From: an uncultured Bacteroidota bacterium
GTDB taxonomy: Bacteria > Bacteroidota > Bacteroidia > Bacteroidales > GCA-2748055
Direction of reading: 5' to 3'
Assembly (NCBI GenBank): GCA_937129385.1
Contig: CAKZNC010000044.1
Span: 1-45,290, forward strand
Length of the DNA: 45,290 nt
Shown: positions 18,742 through 27,460 of the stretch, in pieces
Layout: each line of letters begins with the position of its first letter
How positions within the stretch are numbered: position 1 is the stretch's first letter
Translations under genes and position numbers: made by a program
Notes under the pieces: model-generated
The model's input: the letters and a program-made list of their open reading frames with translations, nothing else
What the model was told of the DNA's origin: nothing
Database searches by the model: none

Positions 18742-18749
18742 TATATTTG
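18742..18749 (+). promoter_or_regulatory. -7 promoter element for the DUF4412 gene
   Basis: TATATTTG, an exact TAnnTTTG match, ends 24 bases before the ATG at 18774. No clear -33 box is visible at the usual distance. Confidence 0.5.
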
Positions 18750-18773
18750 GAATAAATTGAAAATGCATTGATC

Positions 18774-19466
18774 ATGAAAAAATATCTACTTGTTCTGTTA
18801 CTCGCCTCGTTGATCGCTCCCGGAATACTGGCACAGAAAACCGTTATCGGAACTGTCGACTACAAATATCGACTGGTTGGTGAAGGTGCCGAGCAAATTG
18901 CCGGAATGATGCCTGAGAAGATGGTCATCAAATATGGAAAAAACGGGATGGCCATTGAGATGATTGGCGGCATGATGACTGCCATGATGAACAGGACAAT
19001 TGTGAATGGTAAAACCAATGAAGTATTTGTCATCAACGACGCAGCGAAGGCCATCTACCTGATGAACGAAGATGAGATCAAGGCAGAGGCCGATAAAGCG
19101 GAGGATGCCGAGGTTGAAAAGCAGGAGGAGACAAGGGAAATTGGTGGATATAAGTGCACAAAATACCTGCAGACAGCAACGGTACAGGGGATGACCATGA
19201 CCCAGGTGGTTTGGGTGACCAAAGATTTAAAAACACCCGATTATGAGGGAGACGCATTTAAAGGGGTATCCGGACAGGGCAATATGAGTATGGATTTTGA
19301 CGGTTTCCCGATGCTGGTAGAAGTGGAACTGCCCGGGATGCCAGTCACACTTGAACTTGAGGTCAGCAACATTACATTTGAAAAGATTCCGGACGCTGTA
19401 TTTGAAAAGCCGGAAGGATATACCGTTAAGGATTTCTCTGAGTTGAATCCTTACGGATCGATGTGA
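18774..19466 (+). CDS. Exported DUF4412-like protein
   Basis: 230 residues from the ATG at 18774, which begins a signal peptide (MKKYLLVLLLASLIAPG, cleaved after ILAQ); the frame opens two codons earlier with TTG. The mature protein is rich in Met and beta strands and has the DUF4412 pattern: a middle motif GGYKCTKYLQ and a tail ending near ITFEKIPDAVFEKPEGY. Members of this family are periplasmic or outer-membrane-associated proteins of unknown role. There is a charged stretch (~100-118, Glu/Ala/Lys-rich) that may be a helical linker. The last 16 bases overlap the 3' end of the convergent GH43 gene. Nothing in the sequence shows a ligand or partner. Confidence 0.75.
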   Translation: MKKYLLVLLLASLIAPGILAQKTVIGTVDYKYRLVGEGAEQIAGMMPEKMVIKYGKNGMAIEMIGGMMTAMMNRTIVNGKTNEVFVINDAAKAIYLMNEDEIKAEADKAEDAEVEKQEETREIGGYKCTKYLQTATVQGMTMTQVVWVTKDLKTPDYEGDAFKGVSGQGNMSMDFDGFPMLVEVELPGMPVTLELEVSNITFEKIPDAVFEKPEGYTVKDFSELNPYGSM

Positions 19467-20791
19467 AACACGATTTCATCAAGGTCACATCCCAGTTCCC
19501 CTGACCCGGCATCGCCATAAAATTGAATCCACAGGGCGTGAATTCCATCAATATCTGAGACATCTGCAGTAAGTGTGATCCATTCCGGATTCTCTTCTGC
19601 CGAGGCTTCAATATTTACAGATGCAATACTGCCTCTCCAGGGATAATCCGGCTTCAGCTGGATTGTTCCATTTACATTTCCGGGTCTTACCTTTAAGGTG
19701 ACTTTGTCAATGCCGCCCTTTCCGAAATCGACATACCTGATCACTGCCCTGTCGTTATGACGAGTCTTGCAGAGGGCCTCATTTGATGCAGCTACCTGTT
19801 CGATCCTCACGTTGCCAAACATCCAGCAGGCCCTTGCAGCATCGATCTTTTCAGTCGCTGAAAGCGGATCCCCGGCACCCTGGGAGGTCATCTCCACTTC
19901 CGGGATGCTTCCGTTCTCATCAAAGAATATGGGCTCCACGCATGCCTTCCTCATTTTCCGGCTGTTGTGTGTGGAGCGGTGATAAAACACATACCACTGA
20001 TCCCCGTAAGCTGCAATGGAGCCGTGGTTGTTCCAGCATTGCGGATCTGACTGGTCATTGTCGATGATCACCCCTCGATATTTATAAGGCCCCATTGGAT
20101 TTTTGCTTGTTGCATAGCCAATACAAGTCGGTGCCTGGTTCCTGCTCATGTCTGCATAAACAAGGTAATAGAGGCCGTTGCGTTTGGTCATGTAGGCACC
20201 TTCGTGGAAAAAGTGTTCCTGTTCGGTAAGAACGCTGTCCCGGATGGACCCCTTCTCCAGCTCCAGCATGTCCGGCCTGAGTTTTGACATCTTCAGTGTA
20301 AACTGCCCCCAGATATAATAAGCCTGACCATCATCGTCAATGAACACCCCCGGGTCGATCTGGTTGTATCCCCCAACATCCATAGGACGCCCCCTCCTGA
20401 ATGGTCCGGTCGGCTTTTTGGAAACGGCGACTCCCTCCGCATTTTCGCGATCGGGCTGACAATAATACAAATAGTATTTTCCATTTCTAAACATGCAATC
20501 GGGGGCAAAAAGAAGGTTATCGTTGTATGGCACTTCGTCTCCCGGTCCATCGGATGCAAAACTGTTCTCATGCAACTTCCAGTGGTCCATGTCGCCGGTG
20601 GAAAGCACATGATACTTTCTGGAGCAGTACCAGTTTACTGATTCGTCCACTGAGCAATAGAGGTACAAACGCCCGTCATTCCAGACCTGTGCGGCCGGAT
20701 CGGCCATGTAGACACCTGGTGGAACAATGGGGTTTTGTGCAATCAGGGTATTGTAGATAAAAACCGGTAGGAGGAGTATGGATTTTTTCAT
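19451..20791 (-). CDS. Exported glycoside hydrolase family 43 protein with C-terminal CBM6-like domain
   Basis: 446 residues with a signal peptide (MKKSILLLPVFIYNTLIAQ). Residues ~22-310 form a five-bladed propeller typical of GH43. The three catalytic acids are visible: Asp31 (YMADPAA, general base), Asp146 (QIDPGVF, pKa modulator) and Glu197 (HEGAY, general acid). Residues ~325-446 look like a CBM6-type beta-sandwich. GH43 enzymes act on arabinose, xylose or galactose linkages in plant or algal polysaccharides; the exact linkage is not predictable. There is no T9SS tail, so it is probably periplasmic or outer-membrane associated. It shares a 71-base divergent promoter region with the EamA gene and overlaps the DUF4412 gene by 16 bases at its 3' end. 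Confidence 0.88.
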   Translation of the reverse strand: MKKSILLLPVFIYNTLIAQNPIVPPGVYMADPAAQVWNDGRLYLYCSVDESVNWYCSRKYHVLSTGDMDHWKLHENSFASDGPGDEVPYNDNLLFAPDCMFRNGKYYLYYCQPDRENAEGVAVSKKPTGPFRRGRPMDVGGYNQIDPGVFIDDDGQAYYIWGQFTLKMSKLRPDMLELEKGSIRDSVLTEQEHFFHEGAYMTKRNGLYYLVYADMSRNQAPTCIGYATSKNPMGPYKYRGVIIDNDQSDPQCWNNHGSIAAYGDQWYVFYHRSTHNSRKMRKACVEPIFFDENGSIPEVEMTSQGAGDPLSATEKIDAARACWMFGNVRIEQVAASNEALCKTRHNDRAVIRYVDFGKGGIDKVTLKVRPGNVNGTIQLKPDYPWRGSIASVNIEASAEENPEWITLTADVSDIDGIHALWIQFYGDAGSGELGCDLDEIVFHIDP

Positions 20792-20832
20792 CGGGTCTTC
20801 TATTCAGACAACTAAACTAATTATTTTTTCCA

Positions 20833-20840
20833 TACTTTTG
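20833..20840 (+). promoter_or_regulatory. -7 promoter element for the EamA permease gene
   Basis: TACTTTTG, an exact TAnnTTTG match, ends 22 bases before the ATG at 20863. No matching element is seen for the divergent GH43 gene. Confidence 0.55.
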
Positions 20841-20862
20841 CAGCCTCTCAAACCGATAAGGA

Positions 20863-21759
20863 ATGGAAGCATATTTTGGAGAATTAGCAGCACTTCTTGT
20901 GGCAGTATTCTGGACTGTCACGGCCCTGGCATTTGAGAGAGCCAGTCTGCGAATCGGTTCCCTCTCCCTGAACCTGATCCGGCTGCTGATGGGATTCATC
21001 TTCCTCTCCCTGTTCACCTGGATCTACCGCGGAATGCTTTTCCCTACCGACGCTTCCGGGTATAACTGGATATGGCTTGCCGTGTCGGGGATGATCGGAT
21101 TTGTATTCGGTGACCTTTTCCTGTTCAAGGCATATGCCATGATCGGATCGCGGTTTTCAATGCTGATCATGACACTTGCACCGCCCATTGCTGCAGTGGT
21201 AGGCTGGTTCACATTGGGAGAGAAACTATTGCCGCTGCAACTTCTCGGCATGTTCCTGACACTTCTGGGCATATTCCTGGCGATTTTTGTAAGGAAGGCA
21301 GGGAAAAAGGGTCTGTCCATGAAACTCTCCGGAAAAGGTGTTTTGTTTGCCTTCCTGGGTGCTGCCGGACAGGGCACCGGGCTTGTGCTGAGCAAATACG
21401 GCATGCTGGAGTACGACCCCTTTGCCGCGACCCAGATCAGGCTGATCGCAGCCATTGTCGGATTTGCATTGCTGACTACCTACCTGAAACGATGGAAAAA
21501 GGTCTTCATCGCCACCAGGAACAAAGGAGGAATGTCAGCAGCAGCACTGGGTTCATTTTTCGGACCCTTCCTGGGTGTTTCATTTTCGTTGCTGGCAATC
21601 AGGTACACCGAGACAGGTATCGCTGCAACCATTATGGCCATCGTACCGATCATGATCATCCCTCCCGTAGTGCTGATCTACAAGGAGAAAGTGAAGGCGC
21701 TCGAAATCATTGGGTCCGTGATCAGTATCGCGGGTGTGGCACTTCTCTTTCTTGTCTGA
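20863..21759 (+). CDS. EamA-family (DMT superfamily) permease
   Basis: 298 residues with about ten membrane helices in two homologous halves of five, the hallmark of EamA/DMT carriers. The first half includes GFVFGDLFLFKAYAMIGSR and LGEKLLPLQLLGM; the second repeats the pattern with PFLGVSFSLLAIRYTETG and YKEKVKALEIIGS. Such inner-membrane carriers export or import metabolites, often amino acids, nucleosides or drugs. No substrate-specific feature is visible. It has its own promoter element 22 bases upstream and is followed after 109 bases by the DUF4836 gene, so it is probably transcribed alone. The initiator ATG directly precedes the first helix (YFGELAALLVAVFWTVTAL), which supports the chosen start. 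Confidence 0.88.
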   Translation: MEAYFGELAALLVAVFWTVTALAFERASLRIGSLSLNLIRLLMGFIFLSLFTWIYRGMLFPTDASGYNWIWLAVSGMIGFVFGDLFLFKAYAMIGSRFSMLIMTLAPPIAAVVGWFTLGEKLLPLQLLGMFLTLLGIFLAIFVRKAGKKGLSMKLSGKGVLFAFLGAAGQGTGLVLSKYGMLEYDPFAATQIRLIAAIVGFALLTTYLKRWKKVFIATRNKGGMSAAALGSFFGPFLGVSFSLLAIRYTETGIAATIMAIVPIMIIPPVVLIYKEKVKALEIIGSVISIAGVALLFLV

Positions 21760-21868
21760 TCCCCCGGTCATGCAAACTTCATGAAATTTTCACATTGAAG
21801 ATCACCTGAAACGTGCCATAAATCACTATATTAGTCACTTATTTCCTTAAATGTATAATTTATAACCC

Positions 21869-23401
21869 ATGAAAAGAATCCCGATCATTACCGTTTTAAT
21901 TGCAGCGCTATTTGCTGTATCATGTTCAAATAAGGTTCCGGAGACTGTTCACAGCATCCCGGATCATGCATTCCTGGTTGCATCAATGCATCCGGAACAA
22001 ATCTATGAAAAAGGTCAGCTGGCCTCCATGGAAAGTATCACATCCCGTATCGACAATGACTTCATGAAGAGCATCGTCGATGACCCCATGAAATCGGGGA
22101 TTGATATTTCACAATATGTTTTTGTATTTGTATACTTTATTGATGACAATCCTGTAATAGGCACCACTGCCGTTATAAAAGATGAGGGAAAGTTCAGGGC
22201 AATGGTGGATGAGGTGCTGGACGAAGGTGACATAAAGATCATTGAACACAAAGGATACTCGATGATCACTCCTGCCGGTGGCGAGGCTGCCATGGGGTGG
22301 AACGGGGAACAGGTCATCTTCCTTGCCTCACCTGATGTGGAAATGTCAGACACGGAATGGCAGGAGGAGCTGGTATCGCTTTATAGCCTGGAAAAAGAGG
22401 CTGCAGTCACCAGTATTGTTGATTTCAATGACTTCACCGGGAAGATGAAGGATATCAACGTATGGGCAACCGGCGATGAGATTCAGAAACTCATGGCCAA
22501 AATAGTCCCGGATGCAGATATGGATTTCCAGTTCCCGGTGGACCTGGCGAATAATTACAGTCAGACCTTCATGGAATTTGCCGACGGGGCCATGTATGTG
22601 ACCGCTGAAACGCATTTCAGTGACGATGTTACCAAAGCGGCTGAAACATTTATGGTTGCCAAAGATGAGCTGAACAGCGACCTGCTGGAGTTGGCTCCTG
22701 GAAATGACCTGCTGATGGCCATGGCATTTTCGGTTGAACTGGACAAGATGGTGGACATGATGAAGAATTTCACTCCCCCTGAAATGGACAGTGTATCAGG
22801 CAAAGTAGAACAAATGACTGGTGTACCCGGGAAAGAGATCCTGGAATCGCTCAATGGCGATTTTGTCATCGCGGTAAATGGGGCAAAAGAGGGTGCTTCA
22901 ATCCCGGTCGAAGTCCTCATCGGAATTGGTCTTGAAGATGAATCGCTTCAACAAAAGCTTATGGGCACAGTCGATAACATGGCGGATGTTCAGCAGGATG
23001 GCGATTTCTTTATGATCAATGCCAACGGCGTTGAGATATACAGTGGTATTGTGAACAGCGTATGGGTGATCACCAATACCCCGGGTTACAAGGACGCTGT
23101 CACCGGGAATGGCCTGGACAAAACGCTGAACGATTCAAAATTCAGTGATTTTGCAAACGGTTCCATGGGGATGTACATGAACCTCGACCTCACCACCTAT
23201 CCTGCTGCCCTGCAGAACATGATGTCGCAAGGGGGTGCGCCACCAATGATGGAGTTGTTTACCGAGACCTTCTCCTACCTCGGCGCTGAAGCTTCCAACA
23301 AGGAAAGTCAGATGACTCTGAAAACCTCGAAAGATGATGAGAACAGCCTGTATTCATTGCTGAATCTGATTGAGCAGGCCGCAAGCAGCAAGGAGTGGTA
23401 A
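21869..23401 (+). CDS. DUF4836 family lipoprotein
   Basis: 510 residues with a lipoprotein signal (LFAVSC, lipid-bearing Cys19). The N-terminal mature segment (SIPDHAFLVASMHPEQI) matches the pattern of DUF4836, a Bacteroidota family in which each protein opens with a phrase like IPxDAxxVxxxxxxxL. The fold is a repeated alpha/beta unit that recurs around residues 30-150, 230-320 and 350-470. No enzymatic motif is visible and the family has no established function. The ABC ATPase gene starts one base after its stop and the permease follows, so the three are almost certainly one operon. This suggests, as inference, that the lipoprotein is handled by or works with the transporter in the cell envelope. 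Confidence 0.8.
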   Translation: MKRIPIITVLIAALFAVSCSNKVPETVHSIPDHAFLVASMHPEQIYEKGQLASMESITSRIDNDFMKSIVDDPMKSGIDISQYVFVFVYFIDDNPVIGTTAVIKDEGKFRAMVDEVLDEGDIKIIEHKGYSMITPAGGEAAMGWNGEQVIFLASPDVEMSDTEWQEELVSLYSLEKEAAVTSIVDFNDFTGKMKDINVWATGDEIQKLMAKIVPDADMDFQFPVDLANNYSQTFMEFADGAMYVTAETHFSDDVTKAAETFMVAKDELNSDLLELAPGNDLLMAMAFSVELDKMVDMMKNFTPPEMDSVSGKVEQMTGVPGKEILESLNGDFVIAVNGAKEGASIPVEVLIGIGLEDESLQQKLMGTVDNMADVQQDGDFFMINANGVEIYSGIVNSVWVITNTPGYKDAVTGNGLDKTLNDSKFSDFANGSMGMYMNLDLTTYPAALQNMMSQGGAPPMMELFTETFSYLGAEASNKESQMTLKTSKDDENSLYSLLNLIEQAASSKEW

Positions 23402-23402
23402 A

Positions 23403-24044
23403 ATGATCTTCAGACTTGAAAATCTTATTCCGCTTCCCATGCTCGAAATTCCCGTAGTGGAATCCAGGGTATGGGAAGCGGATTCTTTTCGTTTTGAACC
23501 CGGGATGTCATACCTGGTGGAGGCCCCGTCAGGAAAAGGAAAGACCTCCCTCCTCTCCATCATGTATGGCTTACGCAAGGATTTCAGGGGTGAACTGTTC
23601 ATCAATGATTCCAACAGCAGGGAGATCAATGATCGGCAATGGTCTGAATTCCGCAAAAAAAAGCTCTCATTTATCTTCCAGGGTCTCGAACTGTTTGACG
23701 AGTTGTCGGGAATGGACAACATCCTGCTGAAAAACCAGGTGACGCAATACAGGTCGCAGAAACAGATCATGGAGATGGCCGACAAGCTTGACATTGAAGG
23801 ATTCCTGGATAAAAAATGCGGAATCCTTTCATTTGGACAGCGGCAGCGGGTGGCGATCATCCGGGCATTGTGCCAGCCATTTGAATTTCTTTTTGCAGAT
23901 GAATGTTTCAGTCATATCGATGAAGAGAACGGGGCCAGGGCAATGGAGCTGATCCGCGCAGAATGCAACAGGCAAAACGCCGGATTTATCCTCACCTCCC
24001 TGGGAAACATGAAATACAGCCTGGATGAAACCGTTAATTTATAA
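23403..24044 (+). CDS. ABC transporter ATP-binding protein, LolD/MacB-like, without switch histidine
   Basis: 213 residues. The ATG at 23403 is preferred because it lies right after the upstream stop (with AAGGAG just before); the frame to 23370 would overlap the DUF4836 gene. Motifs: Walker A APSGKGKTS (41-49), Q-loop Gln93, signature LSFGQ (142-146), Walker B FLFADE (162-167). The position after the beta strand that normally ends in THD reads TSLGN, so the switch (H-loop) histidine is Ser199 and no His is nearby. The D-loop is SHID. The protein is the cytoplasmic ATPase partner of the permease encoded 27 bases downstream. Loss of the H-loop usually lowers hydrolysis, so activity should not be assumed. 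Confidence 0.85.
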   Translation: MIFRLENLIPLPMLEIPVVESRVWEADSFRFEPGMSYLVEAPSGKGKTSLLSIMYGLRKDFRGELFINDSNSREINDRQWSEFRKKKLSFIFQGLELFDELSGMDNILLKNQVTQYRSQKQIMEMADKLDIEGFLDKKCGILSFGQRQRVAIIRALCQPFEFLFADECFSHIDEENGARAMELIRAECNRQNAGFILTSLGNMKYSLDETVNL

Positions 24045-24071
24045 AGTACAATTCAGGAGCCGGATAAAGGG

Positions 24072-25265
24072 ATGAAATACCTGTTCAGCATATTATGGAA
24101 GGACCAGGGGCGAATGCATCTGTTGTGGGCGATGCTTGGCACTGTAGCAGGATTTGTCCTGTTGTTGTCGGGCATCCGGTTCTATGAAAACATGAACAGT
24201 GTGCTGACCCAAAACGAGGACCTGCTCGATCCTGAATACATCATCATCAACAAGGAGGTGAATATCGGGCAGACACTTGGATTGGGTGCGGGGGGATTTT
24301 CAGACAATGAGATAGAGGAGCTGGAATCACAACCATTTGCCGATCGTGTGGCCCCCTTCATTTCAAATGAATTCCCGATCTCAGCATTCACAAGAAGCAA
24401 GCAATTCCCGAATTTCTATACCGAACTGTTCTTTGAAGCGGTCCCGGATGAATTTATTGATGTCAAATCAGATGACTGGGACTGGTCGGATGACAAAAAG
24501 TACATTCCTGTCATCCTGCCCCAGGATTACCTGAACCTCTATAATTTCGGCTTCGCACAGAGCCAGGGACTTCCCCAGATCCCTAAGGAGATGATCAGCA
24601 TGCTGCAATTCAATATCATCCTCAAGGGAAGGGAAGAAAAGGCTACCTATCCAGGGAAGATCATCGGTTTCTCAAACAGGATCAATTCGATCCTCGTCCC
24701 CTATGATTTTCTTCAATGGGCAAACGGGAAGTACGGGTATCTTGAAAAGAACAAACCCTCACGGATCATCCTGGTTTCCCCCGACCCGACTGATCCACAG
24801 ATAATTCAATACATCGAGAACAAAGGCTACGACACGATCCGGGAGAAACTCAAAAGCAGCCGGCTCAACATCATCCTGAAATTTGTTCTGAGTTTCGTTG
24901 TCCTGATCGCTGCCATCATCATCGGCCTGGCCTTCCTGATCTTCCTGCTCAGCCTCCAGTTGATGATCAGCAGGTCGGCCGAAAAGATCAAACGTCTCCA
25001 CAAGCTCGGGTATCACCATTCTGAGATCAGCCGTCCATACATCATCATCCTGCTTGCACTTCTAATTATAGTAACTGCAATTTCCCTTGTCATCAGCGCG
25101 GTGATCTCCTCAAAACTGGCAAGGATGGCACTTGACTGGAGCCTGGATGTTACCCCCGGACTCAGCACCGTTACATACATCGTGGCCTTCGGACTTATCC
25201 TTGTAATGTTTATACTGAATGCATCGGCCATCCGGCTCAGTACCCGGCGTCTTTGTAAAGGTTAG
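24072..25265 (+). CDS. ABC transporter permease, FtsX/MacB-like
   Basis: 397 residues: one N-terminal membrane helix (~18-38), a large periplasmic domain (~40-270) resembling the MacB core domain, and three C-terminal helices (~275-305, ~325-350, ~365-388). This is the four-helix type VII topology of MacB, LolCE and FtsX, which use mechanical force on periplasmic or lipoprotein substrates and do not form a transmembrane path. The segment ISRSAEKIKRLHKLGY between helices 2 and 3 is the coupling region that contacts the ATPase. It is the third gene of the DUF4836-ATPase-permease operon. I infer a role in lipoprotein or envelope handling; the substrate is not evident. Confidence 0.82.
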   Translation: MKYLFSILWKDQGRMHLLWAMLGTVAGFVLLLSGIRFYENMNSVLTQNEDLLDPEYIIINKEVNIGQTLGLGAGGFSDNEIEELESQPFADRVAPFISNEFPISAFTRSKQFPNFYTELFFEAVPDEFIDVKSDDWDWSDDKKYIPVILPQDYLNLYNFGFAQSQGLPQIPKEMISMLQFNIILKGREEKATYPGKIIGFSNRINSILVPYDFLQWANGKYGYLEKNKPSRIILVSPDPTDPQIIQYIENKGYDTIREKLKSSRLNIILKFVLSFVVLIAAIIIGLAFLIFLLSLQLMISRSAEKIKRLHKLGYHHSEISRPYIIILLALLIIVTAISLVISAVISSKLARMALDWSLDVTPGLSTVTYIVAFGLILVMFILNASAIRLSTRRLCKG

Positions 25266-25317
25266 AAAATGAAGATGATAATTTCTTTTATTTTTTTTTA
25301 ATATTCGAAATATTGCT

Positions 25318-25325
25318 TATTTTTG
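25318..25325 (+). promoter_or_regulatory. -7 promoter element for rpsT
   Basis: TATTTTTG, an exact TAnnTTTG match, 54 bases before the rpsT ATG. It lies in an A/T-rich upstream tract (25281-25320) that would suit a strong ribosomal-protein promoter. Confidence 0.55.
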
Positions 25326-25379
25326 CAAGCCCAAATAAAGATGACATATAATATTTATAAGAAATAACAACAGGTAAGC

Positions 25380-25631
25380 ATGGCAAACCATTTATCATCA
25401 AAAAAGAGGATCAGGCAGTCGGAGACAAGGCGCGTCAGGAATAAATACCAGGCACGTACAACACGTAGTGCTGTGAAAAAATTAAAGTCCACAACCGACA
25501 AAGCCGAAGCTGCAGAATTGTATCCCAAAGTTGTTTCAATGCTTGACAAGCTGGCAAAAACAAACGTGATCCATAAAAACAAGGCTTCCAATATTAAATC
25601 CAAGCTGGCCAGGCATATCGAGAGCCTGTAA
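25380..25631 (+). CDS. rpsT: 30S ribosomal protein S20
   Basis: 83 residues, the usual length, and very basic. [15 protein letters not shown] at the start and the helical repeats ([30 protein letters not shown]) are characteristic of S20, which binds 16S rRNA early in assembly of the small subunit. The gene is monocistronic: it has its own promoter element at 25318 and a strong terminator beginning 25 bases after the stop. In E. coli S20 controls its own translation; nothing in this leader shows the same device. Confidence 0.96.
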   Translation: MANHLSSKKRIRQSETRRVRNKYQARTTRSAVKKLKSTTDKAEAAELYPKVVSMLDKLAKTNVIHKNKASNIKSKLARHIESL

Positions 25632-25655
25632 TTGGATCCTGATCTAAACGCATTG

Positions 25656-25687
25656 AAAACCTTCCCGTACCCGGGGAGGTTTTTTTG
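25656..25687 (+). terminator. Rho-independent terminator after rpsT
   Basis: A 12-base-pair stem (25656-25667 with 25672-25683, one G-U pair) around the loop TACC is followed by a run of T. It lies between rpsT and the radC start at 25737, so the longer radC frame that begins at 25632 would be read through this hairpin and is rejected. Confidence 0.9.
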
Positions 25688-25736
25688 TTTCCACGCGAGA
25701 TTTCATCTGCTCGGCACATTAACCAAGAAAAGAGCG

Positions 25737-26435
25737 ATGAATGCATACAAGAATACCACGATCAGGGATTGGTCGGTAGAAGATCGTCCACGTGAAAAGC
25801 TTATGAACTCTGGCATACAATCACTTTCTAATGCCGAGCTCATTGCATTGCTGATCGGCAGCGGCACACGTGAATCGAACGCTGTGGAACTCGCAAGGAA
25901 CCTGCTGGCTTCTGTGCACAACGACCTGTACGAACTGGGAAAGTTAACCATCGATCAACTGACCTCGGTCCGCGGGATTGGCGTGGCCAAAGCCATCACG
26001 CTACTCGCCGCAACAGAACTGGGGTCCAGGAGAAACAACAGCTACAAGGAGGAGAAAATTATCATCCGGAACAGTGAAACGGCCTATCATGTGCTGTATC
26101 CCATCATCGGGGAGCTGGAACATGAGGAGTTCTGGATCGTTATCCTGAACAGGGCGCACAGGGTGATCAAGACAGAAAAGATCAGCCAGGGAGGATTGAC
26201 AGGAACGGTGATCGATACACGGATGATACTGAAGCATGCGCTTGACAAAAAAGCAACCTCCCTGATCATCTCACACAACCATCCCTCCGGCAACATCAAA
26301 CCGAGTGAGGCCGATATCAATATCACGAGAAAGATTAAAAACGCTGCTGAGATCATGGACATCCAGGTGCTGGACCATATCATCGTGGCAGGAAAGGCAT
26401 ATTTCAGCTTCGCGGATGAAGGATTGATGACCTGA
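25737..26435 (+). CDS. radC: RadC family JAB1/MPN domain protein
   Basis: 232 residues from the ATG at 25737. The first ~75 residues contain a helix-hairpin-helix segment (LTSVRGIGVAKAITLLA), and residues ~100-232 form the JAB1/MPN (JAMM) domain with the metal-binding set HNHPSG (180-185) and Asp193 (PSEAD). The family was named for DNA repair, but its role as a repair protein is not established; the fold is that of a metal-dependent hydrolase. The start was placed after the rpsT terminator. The conserved N-terminal phrase RPREKLMNSGIQSLSNAELIA fits members across bacteria, which supports this start. Confidence 0.92.
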   Translation: MNAYKNTTIRDWSVEDRPREKLMNSGIQSLSNAELIALLIGSGTRESNAVELARNLLASVHNDLYELGKLTIDQLTSVRGIGVAKAITLLAATELGSRRNNSYKEEKIIIRNSETAYHVLYPIIGELEHEEFWIVILNRAHRVIKTEKISQGGLTGTVIDTRMILKHALDKKATSLIISHNHPSGNIKPSEADINITRKIKNAAEIMDIQVLDHIIVAGKAYFSFADEGLMT

Positions 26436-26484
26436 GCAGTTCCACTGTCTCCTTTTTTTTGGTAATTTCACTTCCGGACAACAG

Positions 26485-26958
26485 ATGGATATCCTGATCA
26501 CCATATTGCTCGGAAGCTTTAAATTCGCCATGACCTTCCCGCTGGCAATCCTGGAATTTCATTTCAGCTTCTTTGAGACAATCCTCTGGATCAATATCGG
26601 CGGGGTGGCAGGGGTGCTTTTTTTTTCCATACTTTCCGACAATATCATCCAATGGTTCAACAGGAAGGTGATGCCACGCCGTTACCGAAACAGGAAGCGA
26701 CCTGCTGAAAAGGCACACAAGAAGGTCTTCACGAAACGCAACCGACGCATCATTAAGATCAGGCAAAAGTACGGTCTGTGGGGAATTGCGGCTACCACCC
26801 CGGTACTGCTTTCCATCCCTGTCGGCGCCTTCCTGGCAGTGAGATACTATTCCCACTCCAGGTCAAGGTACCTCTGGCTCATCGGGTCCAACCTGGTTTG
26901 GTCATTCATATATACCTCTTTCTATATGTTCTGCCAGGATTTGCTATTCAGCCGGTAA
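26485..26958 (+). CDS. Small integral membrane protein of unknown function
   Basis: 157 residues. Three or four membrane helices are visible (~3-22, ~28-52, ~95-115, ~125-150) with a strongly basic cytoplasmic loop between the second and third (~58-92: clusters RRYRNRKR, KRNRR). The phrase WGIAATTPVLLSIPVGAFLA is reminiscent of small export or DedA-like membrane proteins, but I do not recognise the family with certainty. It starts 49 bases after radC and overlaps the 3' end of the convergent folK by 15 bases. The basic loop could bind nucleic acid or acidic lipid, which is conjecture. Codon use and composition do not look foreign. Confidence 0.75.
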   Translation: MDILITILLGSFKFAMTFPLAILEFHFSFFETILWINIGGVAGVLFFSILSDNIIQWFNRKVMPRRYRNRKRPAEKAHKKVFTKRNRRIIKIRQKYGLWGIAATTPVLLSIPVGAFLAVRYYSHSRSRYLWLIGSNLVWSFIYTSFYMFCQDLLFSR

Positions 26959-27450
26959 CCGTTCTACATTTGATCGATCACTGCAGGTTGCAAGCAATTC
27001 AGACACCGTCCTTTTCAGGACCGGGTGTATTTTTGCGGGAGATATCTCATGTAATGGTTTCAACACAAACAACCGCTGAGCGATCCGCGGGTGCGGAACC
27101 TCCAGCTGATCCTCTGAAATGATAAGATCATCGATAAACAGGATATCCAGGTCAATTACCCTGTCGGTATATCCATTTCCATCAAGATCCCTCCCATATA
27201 CCTTTTCCGTTTGCTTCAGCAAAGCCAACAGTTTTGCGGGCATCAGCCTGGTCTCAATTACGATGCACTGATTGAAAAAGTGATTACTGCTTTCAAAACC
27301 CCAGGGAGGCGAGCGGTAAACGGAAGAAGTTGCCTTGATAAGATTACCCGATTTCTCCAGGCTTCTCCTGGCACGCTCCAGGTTGTCCTTTCGGTCTCCC
27401 AGGTTGGATCCCAGTCCGATCCAGGCGGTATGAACAATGTTGGCAGTCAT
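26944..27450 (-). CDS. folK: 2-amino-4-hydroxy-6-hydroxymethyldihydropteridine pyrophosphokinase
   Basis: 168 residues, normal for FolK. Motifs: GLGSNLGDR near the N-terminus, SSVYRSPPWGF, the metal-binding RVIDLDILFID and the conserved VPHPRIAQRLFVLKPL. The enzyme transfers pyrophosphate from ATP to hydroxymethyl-dihydropterin in folate synthesis, in the cytoplasm. The start at 27450 directly precedes the first strand (AWIGLGSN). An exact -7 element lies only 11-18 bases upstream, which would give a very short leader. The 3' end overlaps the convergent membrane-protein gene by 15 bases. Confidence 0.95.
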   Translation of the reverse strand: MTANIVHTAWIGLGSNLGDRKDNLERARRSLEKSGNLIKATSSVYRSPPWGFESSNHFFNQCIVIETRLMPAKLLALLKQTEKVYGRDLDGNGYTDRVIDLDILFIDDLIISEDQLEVPHPRIAQRLFVLKPLHEISPAKIHPVLKRTVSELLATCSDRSNVERLPAE

Positions 27451-27460
27451 TTCGTTATGG

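Noticed and set aside
18575-18760. 61-codon open frame in the divergent gap
   Set aside because: It spans both promoter elements and shows no coding signature.
25632-25736. N-terminal extension of RadC
   Set aside because: The extension would be read through the rpsT terminator; the ATG at 25737 gives the conserved start.
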